Under the pieces are notes generated by a model. The model was given only the letters and a program-made list of their open reading frames with translations, had not been told where the DNA came from and did not search any database. Shown here piece after piece: positions 47,489-54,857 of a stretch of 64,000 bases of DNA; the stretch's first letter is position 1; every line of letters starts with the position of its first letter. The DNA comes from Mesorhizobium waimense (GTDB lineage: Bacteria; Pseudomonadota; Alphaproteobacteria; Rhizobiales; Rhizobiaceae): positions 1-64,000 of the forward strand of contig NZ_QZWZ01000015.1 of the NCBI RefSeq assembly GCF_003601975.1, written 5' to 3'. Position numbers and translations under genes: made by a program.

Positions 47489-47809
47489 ATGATCATGAAG
47501 ATCCTCGCAGCCTCCGTGCTTACGCTTGGTCTGGGCGCATCGGCGATGGCCCAGAATGCCGACGAGGGCATGGCCGGATCAGGCGTCAACGACGGCAGCG
47601 GCAAGTCGGTCGTCGTCGACCCCAACGATCCCAATGCCGTCGACCCGAACGCCACCTACAGCATAGACGGCATTTCCAATCCATATGGGACGAGTTCGAC
47701 TCCCGATCAGAACTGCTCGGCGAGCCCGCAAGGCGCACAGCCGGACGCCAGCGGCAAGTCGCCAGGGACGACCTCGCCAACGGTGAACGACAACCACTGC
47801 GGCAAATAA
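47489..47809 (+). CDS. Small secreted hypothetical protein
   Basis: 106 residues. Signal peptide MIMKILAASVLTLGLGASAMA-QNA, then a disordered-looking Asp/Gly/Pro/Ser/Asn-rich mature part with repeated DPN (VDPNDPNAVDPNATYSIDG) and two Cys. No family recognised. AATGGAGAC precedes the ATG at 47489. May be stress induced (see the promoter-like repeat upstream). Confidence 0.7.
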   Translation: MIMKILAASVLTLGLGASAMAQNADEGMAGSGVNDGSGKSVVVDPNDPNAVDPNATYSIDGISNPYGTSSTPDQNCSASPQGAQPDASGKSPGTTSPTVNDNHCGK

Positions 47810-48001
47810 CCCCGATCAGAGGCCCCGAAGCATCGCATCGCGGGCCTCTGCCGTTTTCGAACAGCGCGCATTTCCAGCGAAGGCACCCGACGGCCAAATT
47901 GCGGGCTCGAGTTGAAATGTCCGAGAGGAACCAACCGGGCAGCCGCGGCGTTTTCCACCACGTATTTGATTTGATTTACTTTAGAGGCGTGGAGAGAAGA
48001 C

Positions 48002-48169
48002 GTGGCGTCATCGGCCCTTATCGGCATCCTGATCACTTTCCTGGTGATCATCCTGGTGCTCTATCTCGTCCAGCGGCTGCCTCTCGATGGCCGCACCCGG
48101 CAGATCGCGCAGATCGTCGTCATCCTCATCGGCATCATTTCGCTGTTGAAATATCTGGCGGTCTTCTAG
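48002..48169 (+). CDS. Thivi_2564-like small membrane protein
   Basis: 55 residues, GTG start after GGAGAGAAG. Two membrane helices: ALIGILITFLVIILVLYLV and IAQIVVILIGIISLLKYLAVF, separated by the short polar QRLPLDGRTRQ, the pattern of the Thivi_2564 family. Function unknown. Confidence 0.7.
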   Translation: MASSALIGILITFLVIILVLYLVQRLPLDGRTRQIAQIVVILIGIISLLKYLAVF

Positions 48170-48197
48170 ACACTTTTACTCGCCGAGGGATCCCAAG

Positions 48198-48488
48198 ATG
48201 AGAGCTCACGCGATCGCATGCATTGCCGGTGCGATGATCGTTGCCGCGACGCCGGCCCATTCGCGGTCGGATACCCGCACAATGACCTGCGAACAGACGC
48301 AGGCCCTCGTCAAAAGTCATCGCTCGGCGGTGCTGACCACCGGGCAGAACACTTATGACCGGTATGTGCGCCAGTTCGGTAATGAGTGCGACTGGCCGGA
48401 GGTGCCGACCGCCGCCGCCGTACCGACACGCGACGGCCAATGCCGCGTTTATCGCTGCCAGGAGCCGGTTTTCGATTTCCCGAATTGA
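48198..48488 (+). CDS. Small secreted Cys-containing protein
   Basis: 96 residues. Signal peptide MRAHAIACIAGAMIVAATPAHS, then a mature part with four Cys (MTCEQTQALVKSHR, NECDWPE, GQCRVYRCQEP) that can form two disulfides. Resembles small rhizobial exported proteins of unknown function. It lies 28 bases after the Thivi_2564-like gene. Confidence 0.7.
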   Translation: MRAHAIACIAGAMIVAATPAHSRSDTRTMTCEQTQALVKSHRSAVLTTGQNTYDRYVRQFGNECDWPEVPTAAAVPTRDGQCRVYRCQEPVFDFPN

Positions 48489-48607
48489 TGCGAGCGCGCG
48501 CCCCCCGCGGCGTGGAACCGTTGCGCCTCCTGCGAATTGATTCGTGGCCGACATTCCGGCGCGATGTCGCAGCACGCCTGAAGAGAGCGCCGGCAGGAGG
48601 AACAGCC

Positions 48608-49081
48608 ATGTCCAGCGATATCAGGCGAAGCGGCAGCTGCCTGTGCGGCGGCGTCCAGTTCTCGGTGACCGGCGAACCGCTTCGGGTCGGGCTTTGCCAT
48701 TGCAAAGATTGCCGCAAGACCAGCGGATCGGCCTATTCGGCCTTCGCTGTGTGGCCGCTCGAAGCGTTCGAGACGGCCGGGATCGTCAGCACCTACGGCG
48801 GCAGGAGCTTTTGTCCGACTTGCGGCGGGCGCGTCACCTCGGTCGGCGAGGACGAGGTCGAAGTGATGATCGGCAGCCTCGACGTGGCGCCGACCGAACT
48901 GCAGCCGGACTACGAACTCTGGATCAGCCGGCGCGAGCACTGGTTGCGGCCCCTGCCCGACGCCCCGCAGTTCGAGCATGACCGCTTCGATGACGACAGC
49001 GGCGTTGACGGCCCGACGGGCAGGCCGGACGCCGGCGAGCCGCTGTCAGGCGGCATCCGCCAGCTGCTCAAGTCGGCCTAG
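48608..49081 (+). CDS. GFA-family (glutathione-dependent formaldehyde-activating type) protein
   Basis: 157 residues. Zinc-binding fold: GSCLCGGVQFSVTGEP, GLCHCKDCRKTSGSAYSAFAVW and FCPTCGGRVTS give the Cys set of the GFA (Mss4-like) family. The full length is normal. True formaldehyde activation is known for few members; role here unknown. AGGAGGAACAGCC precedes the ATG. Confidence 0.92.
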   Translation: MSSDIRRSGSCLCGGVQFSVTGEPLRVGLCHCKDCRKTSGSAYSAFAVWPLEAFETAGIVSTYGGRSFCPTCGGRVTSVGEDEVEVMIGSLDVAPTELQPDYELWISRREHWLRPLPDAPQFEHDRFDDDSGVDGPTGRPDAGEPLSGGIRQLLKSA

Positions 49082-49569
49082 CGTGCAGCGGCGGTACCCT
49101 CTAACCGAGCACGGCAGGCCGATGCCGTATTTTGCAACCGGCGGTCGCTTTGCCGAGGTGTCGATGGTCAGCTAAGAATCATCTTGCGGTGGACCTTTTG
49201 GAACCCGCCTTGGCCGGCGCGGCTCAGGCAACACTTCCAACATTGCCGCGTCGGCCTCGCATAGCCGAAGAATGCCCGAACCTATTCTTTGACCGGAGAT
49301 TCATACAACTTTTAGTATTATTTTGCGACTCAAGCGTTTTGGTTATCTGGTGAAGTACCAAGTTGTGGTTGCGCTACCAGATCATACATTCTTTTAATGA
49401 AAGAAAATTGTCCCGCGTTCATATCTCTGGTTATGTCAACTATCCCATCCAAGTACGCGACCAAATTGGGGTGGAGAGTCTTGCTGGCCTTGCACAAAAG
49501 ACCACCTTTGTTTCTTCCGGCTTTTGCTACATAGTGTTGCGAATCTTGAAACCGAACGGGGCGGTTTTC
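49082..49569. other. AT-richer intergenic stretch before the PAS gene
   Basis: About 490 bases, visibly lower in GC than its neighbours between 49290 and 49520. A reading frame is open from 49363 into the PAS gene, but its residues look unlike a protein start (no helix pattern), so it is treated as leader. No repeat or RNA recognised. Confidence 0.5.
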
Positions 49570-50118
49570 ATGGAGTCGGCACCTGAACGTAGTCGCGGTG
49601 TTCATCTGCGATATCCACCTATCGATGGGTTCTGGACCTGGGACATCAAGCGTGACCGGGTCTACGGTGACGCCAATCTTTCCGACTATTTCGGGCTGAC
49701 GCTTGAGGAATTTTCCCATGGCGCATCGCTCGAAAGATGCATGCAAAGCATCGAGGCCGAGGATCGCCTGAGGGTCCATACGGCGATCCGCAGGGCGGTG
49801 GAGCGGAGATCGAGCTTCCGCGAGGTCTATATGGTCCGCTCGGAAAAGATGGGGCTTCGCAAGATCCTGTCCGTTGGCCAGTGCTATGTCGACAATTTTG
49901 GGGAGGCGGCTCTCTATCCCGGCTGGTTCGTCGACCTCACGCGGGAAGCCGACTGCGAGGAGGCCTCGCTGCACGAGATCCACGGCCTTATCGAGCAGGC
50001 CAAGGAAATTTCGCAATCAATCGGGCAGGATCTGCTGGTCTATCTCCTGGACAATGCCCAGGACGAAGTGCAGCGACGCCTTGGCGGCGGCGGATCAAGG
50101 AGGCGCAAATCGTCCTAG
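49570..50118 (+). CDS. PAS-domain protein
   Basis: 182 residues from ATG 49570. A PAS-3 type fold (IDGFWTWDIKRDRVYGDANLSDYFGLTLEEFSHGASLERCMQSIEAEDRLRVHTAIRRAVERRSSFREVYMVRS...GWFVDLTREAD) without histidine kinase or GGDEF. C-terminal helix with GQDLLVYLLDNAQDEVQRRL. Probably a small sensor that acts by protein contact. The C-terminal helix resembles the protein at 50567. Confidence 0.8.
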   Translation: MESAPERSRGVHLRYPPIDGFWTWDIKRDRVYGDANLSDYFGLTLEEFSHGASLERCMQSIEAEDRLRVHTAIRRAVERRSSFREVYMVRSEKMGLRKILSVGQCYVDNFGEAALYPGWFVDLTREADCEEASLHEIHGLIEQAKEISQSIGQDLLVYLLDNAQDEVQRRLGGGGSRRRKSS

Positions 50119-50129
50119 CGCAAACCTTG

Positions 50130-50399
50130 CTAGCTTCTGGGCGGGACTTTGCTGTGCCTGCTGACTTCGGCGGTCACCATGCGAGCGAAATGGGATTGGG
50201 GCGAGCGGCTCTCCAGCAGCCTGGCACGTTCCAGGGCCGTGTCGCCGTAAAACTCGACCAACACCGCGGCCGCTGTAGCGGCATCCGCCTTCAGCTTGCC
50301 GACATCGGCCTGCGCACTCTGAGTCGAGTGGCCGCTTCTGGCGATCACGTCCAGCATGGCCTGCAACTTGTCGGGAGTGCTGCCCTCGTCTTCGTGCAT
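50130..50399 (-). CDS. Small helical hypothetical protein
   Basis: 89 residues from ATG 50399 (longer starts up to 50480 possible). Contains DKLQAMLDVIARSGHSTQSAQADVGKLKADAATAAAVLVEFYGDTALERARLLESRS, mostly helix. Convergent with the PAS gene (stop 50118). No family recognised. Confidence 0.5.
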   Translation of the reverse strand: MHEDEGSTPDKLQAMLDVIARSGHSTQSAQADVGKLKADAATAAAVLVEFYGDTALERARLLESRSPQSHFARMVTAEVSRHSKVPPRS

Positions 50400-50430
50400 G
50401 GTCGCGGTCCGATTGGTCGCGCAAAATATC

Positions 50431-50449
50431 GACATTTCCGAAAAATGTC
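50431..50449. promoter_or_regulatory. Inverted repeat in the divergent region
   Basis: GACATTT-CCGAA-AAATGTC, a perfect 7-bp inverted repeat between the minus-strand gene starting at 50399 and the plus-strand gene at 50567. Possible operator. Confidence 0.4.
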
Positions 50450-50566
50450 CAACAGCTTCGCTGATCAGCCGCTGTTGCAACCGAGTACAGCTGCCCCGTG
50501 AGTTCCGCTACAATCTTCATGCAAGCACAGTCAGCCAGAATTAAACTGCAGACTTTGGGGGCACCG

Positions 50567-50761
50567 ATGGACCAGCCTAGCAAAATGGAAAACCTGCAGT
50601 TCGCGCAGGGAATATTGCGGGAATTGCGCCAGAAGGCCGAGGCCGATGGCGAGAAGCTGCTGACCTATCTGATCGACATGGCTTACCTCGAAACCAGCGA
50701 CCGCATCCGCGCGCACTGGATCGGCAGCCACGAGACCGAAAGCCGCCGAGCCAAAGGCTAA
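50567..50761 (+). CDS. Small protein sharing the PAS-gene C-terminal helix
   Basis: 64 residues beginning MDQPSKMENLQFAQ. The segment ILRELRQKAEADGEKLLTYLIDMAYLETSDRI resembles the last helix of the PAS protein at 49570 (IEQAKEISQSIGQDLLVYLLDNAQDEVQRRL). Function unknown. Confidence 0.55.
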   Translation: MDQPSKMENLQFAQGILRELRQKAEADGEKLLTYLIDMAYLETSDRIRAHWIGSHETESRRAKG

Positions 50762-50827
50762 GGCCGACGGCGTATCAGGGCGAGCAGTCCGCGGCCGCCG
50801 CGGAGCGTTGCCAAACCTCTGAAACGC

Positions 50828-50859
50828 AAAAAGCCCGCCGTGCCTTTCAGCACGACGGG
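50828..50859 (-). terminator. Minus-strand terminator beyond msrA
   Basis: Stem CCCGCCGTGC/GCACGACGGG (one mismatch) around loop CTTTCA, followed on the minus strand by five U. It would end transcripts that run past msrA, or an sRNA. Confidence 0.8.
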
Positions 50860-50906
50860 ATTTGGTTGGTATCGGCGGTCGGAAACTGGTCATCGACACA
50901 AAGCAA

Positions 50907-50934
50907 GCCCGCGCCTCTCGCAGAAGACGCGGGC
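50907..50934 (-). repeat. GC-rich hairpin between msrA and its terminator
   Basis: Perfect 7-bp stem GCCCGCG/CGCGGGC with a 14-base loop, on the msrA transcript between the gene and its terminator. Together with the next hairpin it would make a structured 3' RNA. Confidence 0.55.
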
Positions 50935-51052
50935 CGACCGGGATGCCGGTCCCGATCAGGCAGCATACCGTTGCGCGCTGCCGGGAAAAGAACTCTTAGC
51001 GCCTTCTAATGTTCCCTCGCTGGCCGGGAAATTCGCCGCGCGCCGAGCGGGC

Positions 51053-51571
51053 CTATGAAGCGGCCTTTTCGCGAACCGGAAGCTTCCAGCCCGGCCTGAC
51101 GAAATGGCAGGTGTAGCCGTTGGGATATTTCTCCAGATAGTCCTGATGCTCGGACTCGGCCTCCCAGAAGTCACCCACAGGTGCGACTTCGGTGGCGACC
51201 TTGCCCGGCCACAGCCCCGAGGCATCGACGTCGGCGATGGTGTCTTCGGCAATGCGCCGCTGTTCGTCGTTGGTGAAGTAGATCGCCGAGCGGTAGCTCA
51301 TGCCGACATCATTGCCTTGGCGGTTCCTGGTCGTCGGATCGTGGATCTGGAAGAAGAATTCGAGCAGGGTCCGGAAGCTGATCCGGGCGGGATCGAAAAT
51401 GATCTCGATCGCCTCGGCATGGGTGCCGTGGTTGCGGTAAGTGGCGTTGGGCACGTCGCCGCCGCTGTAGCCGACACGCGTCGAGACTACGCCGGGATAG
51501 CGCCGTATCAGGTCCTGCATGCCCCAGAAGCAGCCGCCGGCAAGGACTGCGCGTTCGGTGGAAGTCGCCAT
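51053..51571 (-). CDS. msrA: Peptide methionine sulfoxide reductase A
   Basis: 172 residues. Catalytic GCFWGMQDLIRRYPGV (Cys-Phe-Trp-Gly), RVGYSGGDVPNATYRNHGTHAEAIEIIFDP and DVGMSYRSAIYF. Repairs methionine-S-sulfoxide in proteins using thioredoxin. Start at 51571; a hairpin that includes the Shine-Dalgarno sits upstream. Longer open frame upstream is shadow. Confidence 0.96.
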   Translation of the reverse strand: MATSTERAVLAGGCFWGMQDLIRRYPGVVSTRVGYSGGDVPNATYRNHGTHAEAIEIIFDPARISFRTLLEFFFQIHDPTTRNRQGNDVGMSYRSAIYFTNDEQRRIAEDTIADVDASGLWPGKVATEVAPVGDFWEAESEHQDYLEKYPNGYTCHFVRPGWKLPVREKAAS

Positions 51572-51580
51572 AGCATGTCT

Positions 51581-51599
51581 CCTTAGGTTTCCCCTAAGG
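51581..51599 (-). promoter_or_regulatory. Hairpin containing the msrA Shine-Dalgarno
   Basis: CCTTAGG-TTTCC-CCTAAGG, a perfect 7-bp inverted repeat. On the minus strand the second arm runs into AAGGAGA, the ribosome site of msrA, so folding would hide it. Suggests translational control, for example a thermosensor-like hairpin. Confidence 0.5.
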
Positions 51600-51657
51600 T
51601 GGGCATTGTCACGGCCTGCGTCCAGTCGCGAATGTCCGGGTGCCACCGACGCGCGTG

Positions 51658-51984
51658 TCACTCCTCCCTGGCCGCCGCCTTGAACCTTCGCACGATGACC
51701 TCGAAAAGGATGTCGGAGATCCACATCGCCGAGACGCCGATGAGGAAGGTGGCAGCGAGGGTGGTGGTGTCGTCGGCCGGATCGGGGATCGGCAGGCCGG
51801 TTGCCTTGAAATACGATACGACCGGTAGCGTGAGATAGGCTGCCGCCAGCGCGCCACAGATCGGCGAGGCGACCATCTCTCGCAGCTTGTAGCGATGGCG
51901 TGACAGCGCCCTGAGCACGCCTCCGGCAAGGCCGGCGGCCACCAGCGGTCCCTTGATCCCGAGGAGATCGAATTGATCGTGCAT
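51658..51984 (-). CDS. Holin-like phage membrane protein
   Basis: 108 residues from 51984. Two to three membrane helices (GPLVAAGLAGGVLRALS, PICGALAAAYLTLPVVSYF, LAATFLIGVSAMWISDILFEVIV) and a basic tail. Starts by TGATG overlap with the lipoprotein stop. Position at the end of the endolysin-spanin cluster fits a holin. Confidence 0.6.
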   Translation of the reverse strand: MHDQFDLLGIKGPLVAAGLAGGVLRALSRHRYKLREMVASPICGALAAAYLTLPVVSYFKATGLPIPDPADDTTTLAATFLIGVSAMWISDILFEVIVRRFKAAAREE

Positions 51985-52184
51985 CACGGCCTCCAGCCGC
52001 AGAGCTTCTGGCCCTTGCGGTTGTGCGAAAGCAGCGCCCTCGCCTCTTCGTCCGACAGCGCGTCGACAGCCTTGCCGGAGAGGCGAAGCGGCGAGGAGAC
52101 TGCACAAAAGCCGCCCCAGGCGGTCGTGCAGCCGGCCGCGACAAGCAGCATGAACGGCAGCGCGAGGATCAGTCCCTTGCCCAT
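51984..52184 (-). CDS. Small lipoprotein, o-spanin-like
   Basis: 66 residues. Signal with lipobox (MGKGLILALPFMLLVAAGC) gives a lipoprotein, then a short periplasmic part with three more Cys. The start overlaps the preceding 81-residue gene by 16 bases. Order endolysin - membrane helix protein - lipoprotein - holin-like matches phage lysis cassettes, where a small lipoprotein serves as outer-membrane spanin. Confidence 0.6.
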   Translation of the reverse strand: MGKGLILALPFMLLVAAGCTTAWGGFCAVSSPLRLSGKAVDALSDEEARALLSHNRKGQKLCGWRP

Positions 52185-52414
52185 GATTTCAGCTCCTTTC
52201 TGGCTGTATTGGCGCTTAGCGCGCCGATATCGTTGTCGACCTGGTCGGCGATGTCGCGTGCCGCTGCCTCCTTGGTCGCTTGCCGGGCGCGCTCGGCACT
52301 GGCGCCGGCCAGCCGCTGGTGGAGACCCCAGCCAAGTGCGGCAACCACCGACGCCAGCAAAGCAGATATCGTCGGGTTGCCGAAGAAGAAGGAGAGCAAT
52401 GCGGAGCGCGTCAA
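52169..52414 (-). CDS. Membrane-anchored helical protein, i-spanin-like
   Basis: 81 residues from TTG 52414. One N-terminal membrane helix (PTISALLASVVAALGWGLHQRL), then a charged coiled-coil-like stretch (ASAERARQATKEAAARDIADQV). Either an inner-membrane spanin or the displaced C-terminal part of the endolysin after deletion. Overlaps the lipoprotein start. Confidence 0.5.
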   Translation of the reverse strand: MTRSALLSFFFGNPTISALLASVVAALGWGLHQRLAGASAERARQATKEAAARDIADQVDNDIGALSANTARKELKSWARD

Positions 52415-52802
52415 TGACAGCGCCGACGGGCCTCGCCTTCACGGCGTTCAGCGTCGCCGGACCGATCCTGCCGTCCTGGGTGGCGCGAACGATCGCCTGC
52501 AGGTATTTCGCCGCCCTGCCCGGCCCGCTGTTCACCGCAAAGTCGAACAGCGTGTAGTCGAGGTCGCCCGGAAGTTCGGCACCGGCAACGGAATCCCAGT
52601 AGAAGCGTCGATAGACGGTCCCGATCTGCTCGTCGCTCATCTTCCTTAGGTCGGCCTTGGTGGCGTCGGCTTTCAGATAGCGGCGAAAATTGGCAAGCCT
52701 GACGCCCTTCACGGTGGCGCCGCCCGGATCGGCCGGATTGTCCGACCAGCCGCCTTCGGATTTCAAAACGAGCGCGAGCGCCCGCGCAAAGTTGCGGTCC
52801 AT
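52401..52802 (-). pseudogene. Endolysin (GH108 muramidase), 3'-truncated
   Basis: Residues 1-134 match the GH108 N-acetylmuramidase fold: LALVLKSEGGWSDNPADPGGATVKGV (with the catalytic Glu in KSEGG), FYWDSVAGAELPGDLDYTLFDFAVNSGPGRAAKYLQ. The C-terminal peptidoglycan-binding part is missing; the frame goes on through the next genes and meets the stop at 51984 without a proper C-terminus. The breakpoint is near 52400. Confidence 0.75.
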
Positions 52803-53045
52803 GGAAACCTCTTGTGGTTGCGGTAAGAAAAAGCCGCTCGGTGGCGGCCGGAAATCGCTGTTGGCAGACGCGCTGTTCGCCGACCATGCCAGGCGGTGGA
52901 TCTCCTGGGCCGGAGCCTCGGAAAAAATTGGCGTTTTAGAAAAACCTTAATTACCCTCCGCTAAGTTTATCGAACGGCGAGTGGGGCTCGCCGCACTATC
53001 GACTTGGGGTTTGGCGCTTGGGATACAGCGCCGGGTTTTGGCGAA
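52803..53045. other. Intergenic: upstream of the lysis genes
   Basis: About 240 bases, with an AT-rich stretch near 52910-52985 that could hold a promoter. No gene recognised. Confidence 0.4.
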
Positions 53046-53303
53046 ATGAGTTTGTTATTTTCCGAAGCGAATGAGTGCCAGGGCTGCAGCGGCACCGGCA
53101 GGATATTCGAATGTCCGCGATGGCGCGCCTCGAACGGCCATTGCTGCCCCGCAGGCACGCATCGCCATATCTGCCATGGTACGACCGTCCACTGTTCGGA
53201 ATGCGCAGGCACCGGCGGCACAGCCCGCAGGCAGCCGCCGGCACGCGACCGCGGCAACCAAACCGGCGTGGTTATCGGCACGAACGGAACGTTCGACTCC
53301 TAG
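53046..53303 (+). CDS. Small protein with DnaJ-type zinc finger repeats
   Basis: 85 residues from ATG 53046 (frame open from 53004). Two CxxCxGTG motifs (NECQGCSGTG and HCSECAGTG), as in the zinc domain of DnaJ, with further Cys (FECPRWR, GHCCPAG, HICHGT) between them. May act as a chaperone-related or RNA-binding zinc protein. No J-domain. Confidence 0.6.
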   Translation: MSLLFSEANECQGCSGTGRIFECPRWRASNGHCCPAGTHRHICHGTTVHCSECAGTGGTARRQPPARDRGNQTGVVIGTNGTFDS

Positions 53304-53443
53304 AGCGTGTCGCCCAAAAGCGCGCGGCGGTTTGCGAGGCGCACAATGCCTTGAAGCGCTTCACCCGAATCGCTTCAGCCGCGACGCGCTCTAGCGAACA
53401 AACCGCCGGCAGGGCCAATCTTGCGGCGATATCTTCGCCGCCT
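53304..53443. repeat. Inverted GAGCG-type repeat
   Basis: TAGAGCGTGTCGCC near 53301 and GCGACGCGCTCTAG at 53381-53395 form inverted ends around a 70-base middle (with AAGCGCTTCACCCGAATCGCTT). The same end motif occurs at 45187-45202. A dispersed rhizobial repeat. Confidence 0.5.
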
Positions 53444-54442
53444 TCAGGCTGAAACTTTCTTCCGCCATTTGCGCAGCCGCGTCCTGACATAGGATTGCAA
53501 GCCGAAGGGAAGCCGGGGCCGCCCCGCCTGTGGGGCGGGACGGCGCTCCATCTGTTGATGCACGAGCTTCATCAGCCGGCAAAACCCGGACGTTTCCGCC
53601 TCTTCCAGGCGCGCGACAAGACGCTCTGGCAGCGGCTGCGAGCGCCAGGCGAAATAGGCCTCATAGGCGTCCGGCGTTTCGACCAGATAGCGCAGATAGG
53701 CCGCCAGATCGGCCGCATCGCTGAAATCAGCAGCGTTGATGTAGGAGTTCGGCGGCGTGTATTCGTCCACGTTCGGAGCGCCCAGATAGACCGGCACCGT
53801 GCCGGCCTTGAAGGCATCGAAAATCTTTTCGGTGACGTAATCCGTCTCGCTCGAGTTCTCCAGCGCCAGGCAGAATTTGTAGCGCGCAACGGTCTCGACC
53901 TTCGTCGCCGGGCCGAGATCGGGGCCTTCGATCGTCCGGTTGCGGAAATGCCGTCCGTAGGAATCGACGCCGATGTGCCGGGAAAGCTCGCTCACCAGGT
54001 CGACGCGCCCGCTATGGTTCAGCGGCGCCGATTGGAAAAGCACGAGCGGAGCCGCTTCGGTCTTGGCCGCGGCCGGCTTTGCCCTAACCTCCTCCCACCA
54101 GCACGCGCGAGGAAGATAGGGCGCCCAGACATCCGATCGGCGCTCATGCGTCATGGTGAAGTCGAAATGGCGCATGTAGTTCGGGTCGGCGAAGCGCTTG
54201 TAGTTCTGCCGGCTCTCCATCGTCCAGCCGATCCAGTATTGGCCGGGATATTTCCAGGCATCGCCGATCTCACGATAGTCCGGGATGTGGAAAACGACCG
54301 CCGCCGCCTCGGCAATGCGGCGCTTGTCCAGCGTCCAGTGCCCGGGAAGGTCGCACTGTATCGAGGCGATGTCGACGGGCTTGCCGAAGCGCGTCGTATA
54401 GAAAAGGATCAGCGGCTCTGTGGCGTTATGCTCGGCAGGCAT
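53444..54442 (-). CDS. Glycosyltransferase family 10 (fucosyltransferase)
   Basis: 332 residues from 54442. GT10 core KFCLALENSSETDYVTEKIFDAFKAGTVPVYLGAPNVDEYTPPNSYINA includes the conserved E-N-S..D-Y-V-T-E-K..D-A..G..P-V-Y-G pattern for GDP-fucose binding. Adds alpha-1,3/1,4-fucose in surface polysaccharide. It is not the NodZ fold. The basic C-terminus (RKWRKKVSA) may touch membrane. Confidence 0.9.
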   Translation of the reverse strand: MPAEHNATEPLILFYTTRFGKPVDIASIQCDLPGHWTLDKRRIAEAAAVVFHIPDYREIGDAWKYPGQYWIGWTMESRQNYKRFADPNYMRHFDFTMTHERRSDVWAPYLPRACWWEEVRAKPAAAKTEAAPLVLFQSAPLNHSGRVDLVSELSRHIGVDSYGRHFRNRTIEGPDLGPATKVETVARYKFCLALENSSETDYVTEKIFDAFKAGTVPVYLGAPNVDEYTPPNSYINAADFSDAADLAAYLRYLVETPDAYEAYFAWRSQPLPERLVARLEEAETSGFCRLMKLVHQQMERRPAPQAGRPRLPFGLQSYVRTRLRKWRKKVSA

Positions 54443-54857
54443 CTCAGATTCCGCAGCCGAAATTTCGGCGCCGGACCCAGGCCAGCGGTCGGGCGGTCGG
54501 CAACCGCCGGCCATGCGCGACAACGTGACAGACCGCGGCGAAGCCTCGCGGCATGTCTATCACCAGGAATGTCTGACGGAGCCCATGGCCGTTGGAGTTA
54601 CCCGTTCATCTTTTCCGCATCAAGCAACATTTCCAGTGGGGCCGCGGAGTTCGGTGGCAGCGGCGGCCGGCCTGCTTTAGCGAATTCCGGTGGATCGGGC
54701 TGCGGAGCCACCCCTGCCTTTGGATTTGGCGGTGGGCAAGCAAGCGCGCGAGCCATGCGAGCATCTTGAGGTCTGTGAAGGCGGTTGTTGAAGTGCGCGG
54801 CGACGGCCGCACGTCTAAAGGTCGCGCAACACAGAAAAGTATTTTTAGGAAGTGACA
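54443..54857. other. Intergenic: between GT10 and methyltransferase genes
   Basis: 415 bases between divergent genes, probably holding both promoters. Open frames here read Pro/Arg-rich and look like shadows. Nothing recognised. Confidence 0.5.

Noticed and set aside
53444..54442. NodZ (nodulation fucosyltransferase) identity
   Set aside because: The motifs fit GT10, not the GT23 fold of NodZ, and no nod genes are in the window.
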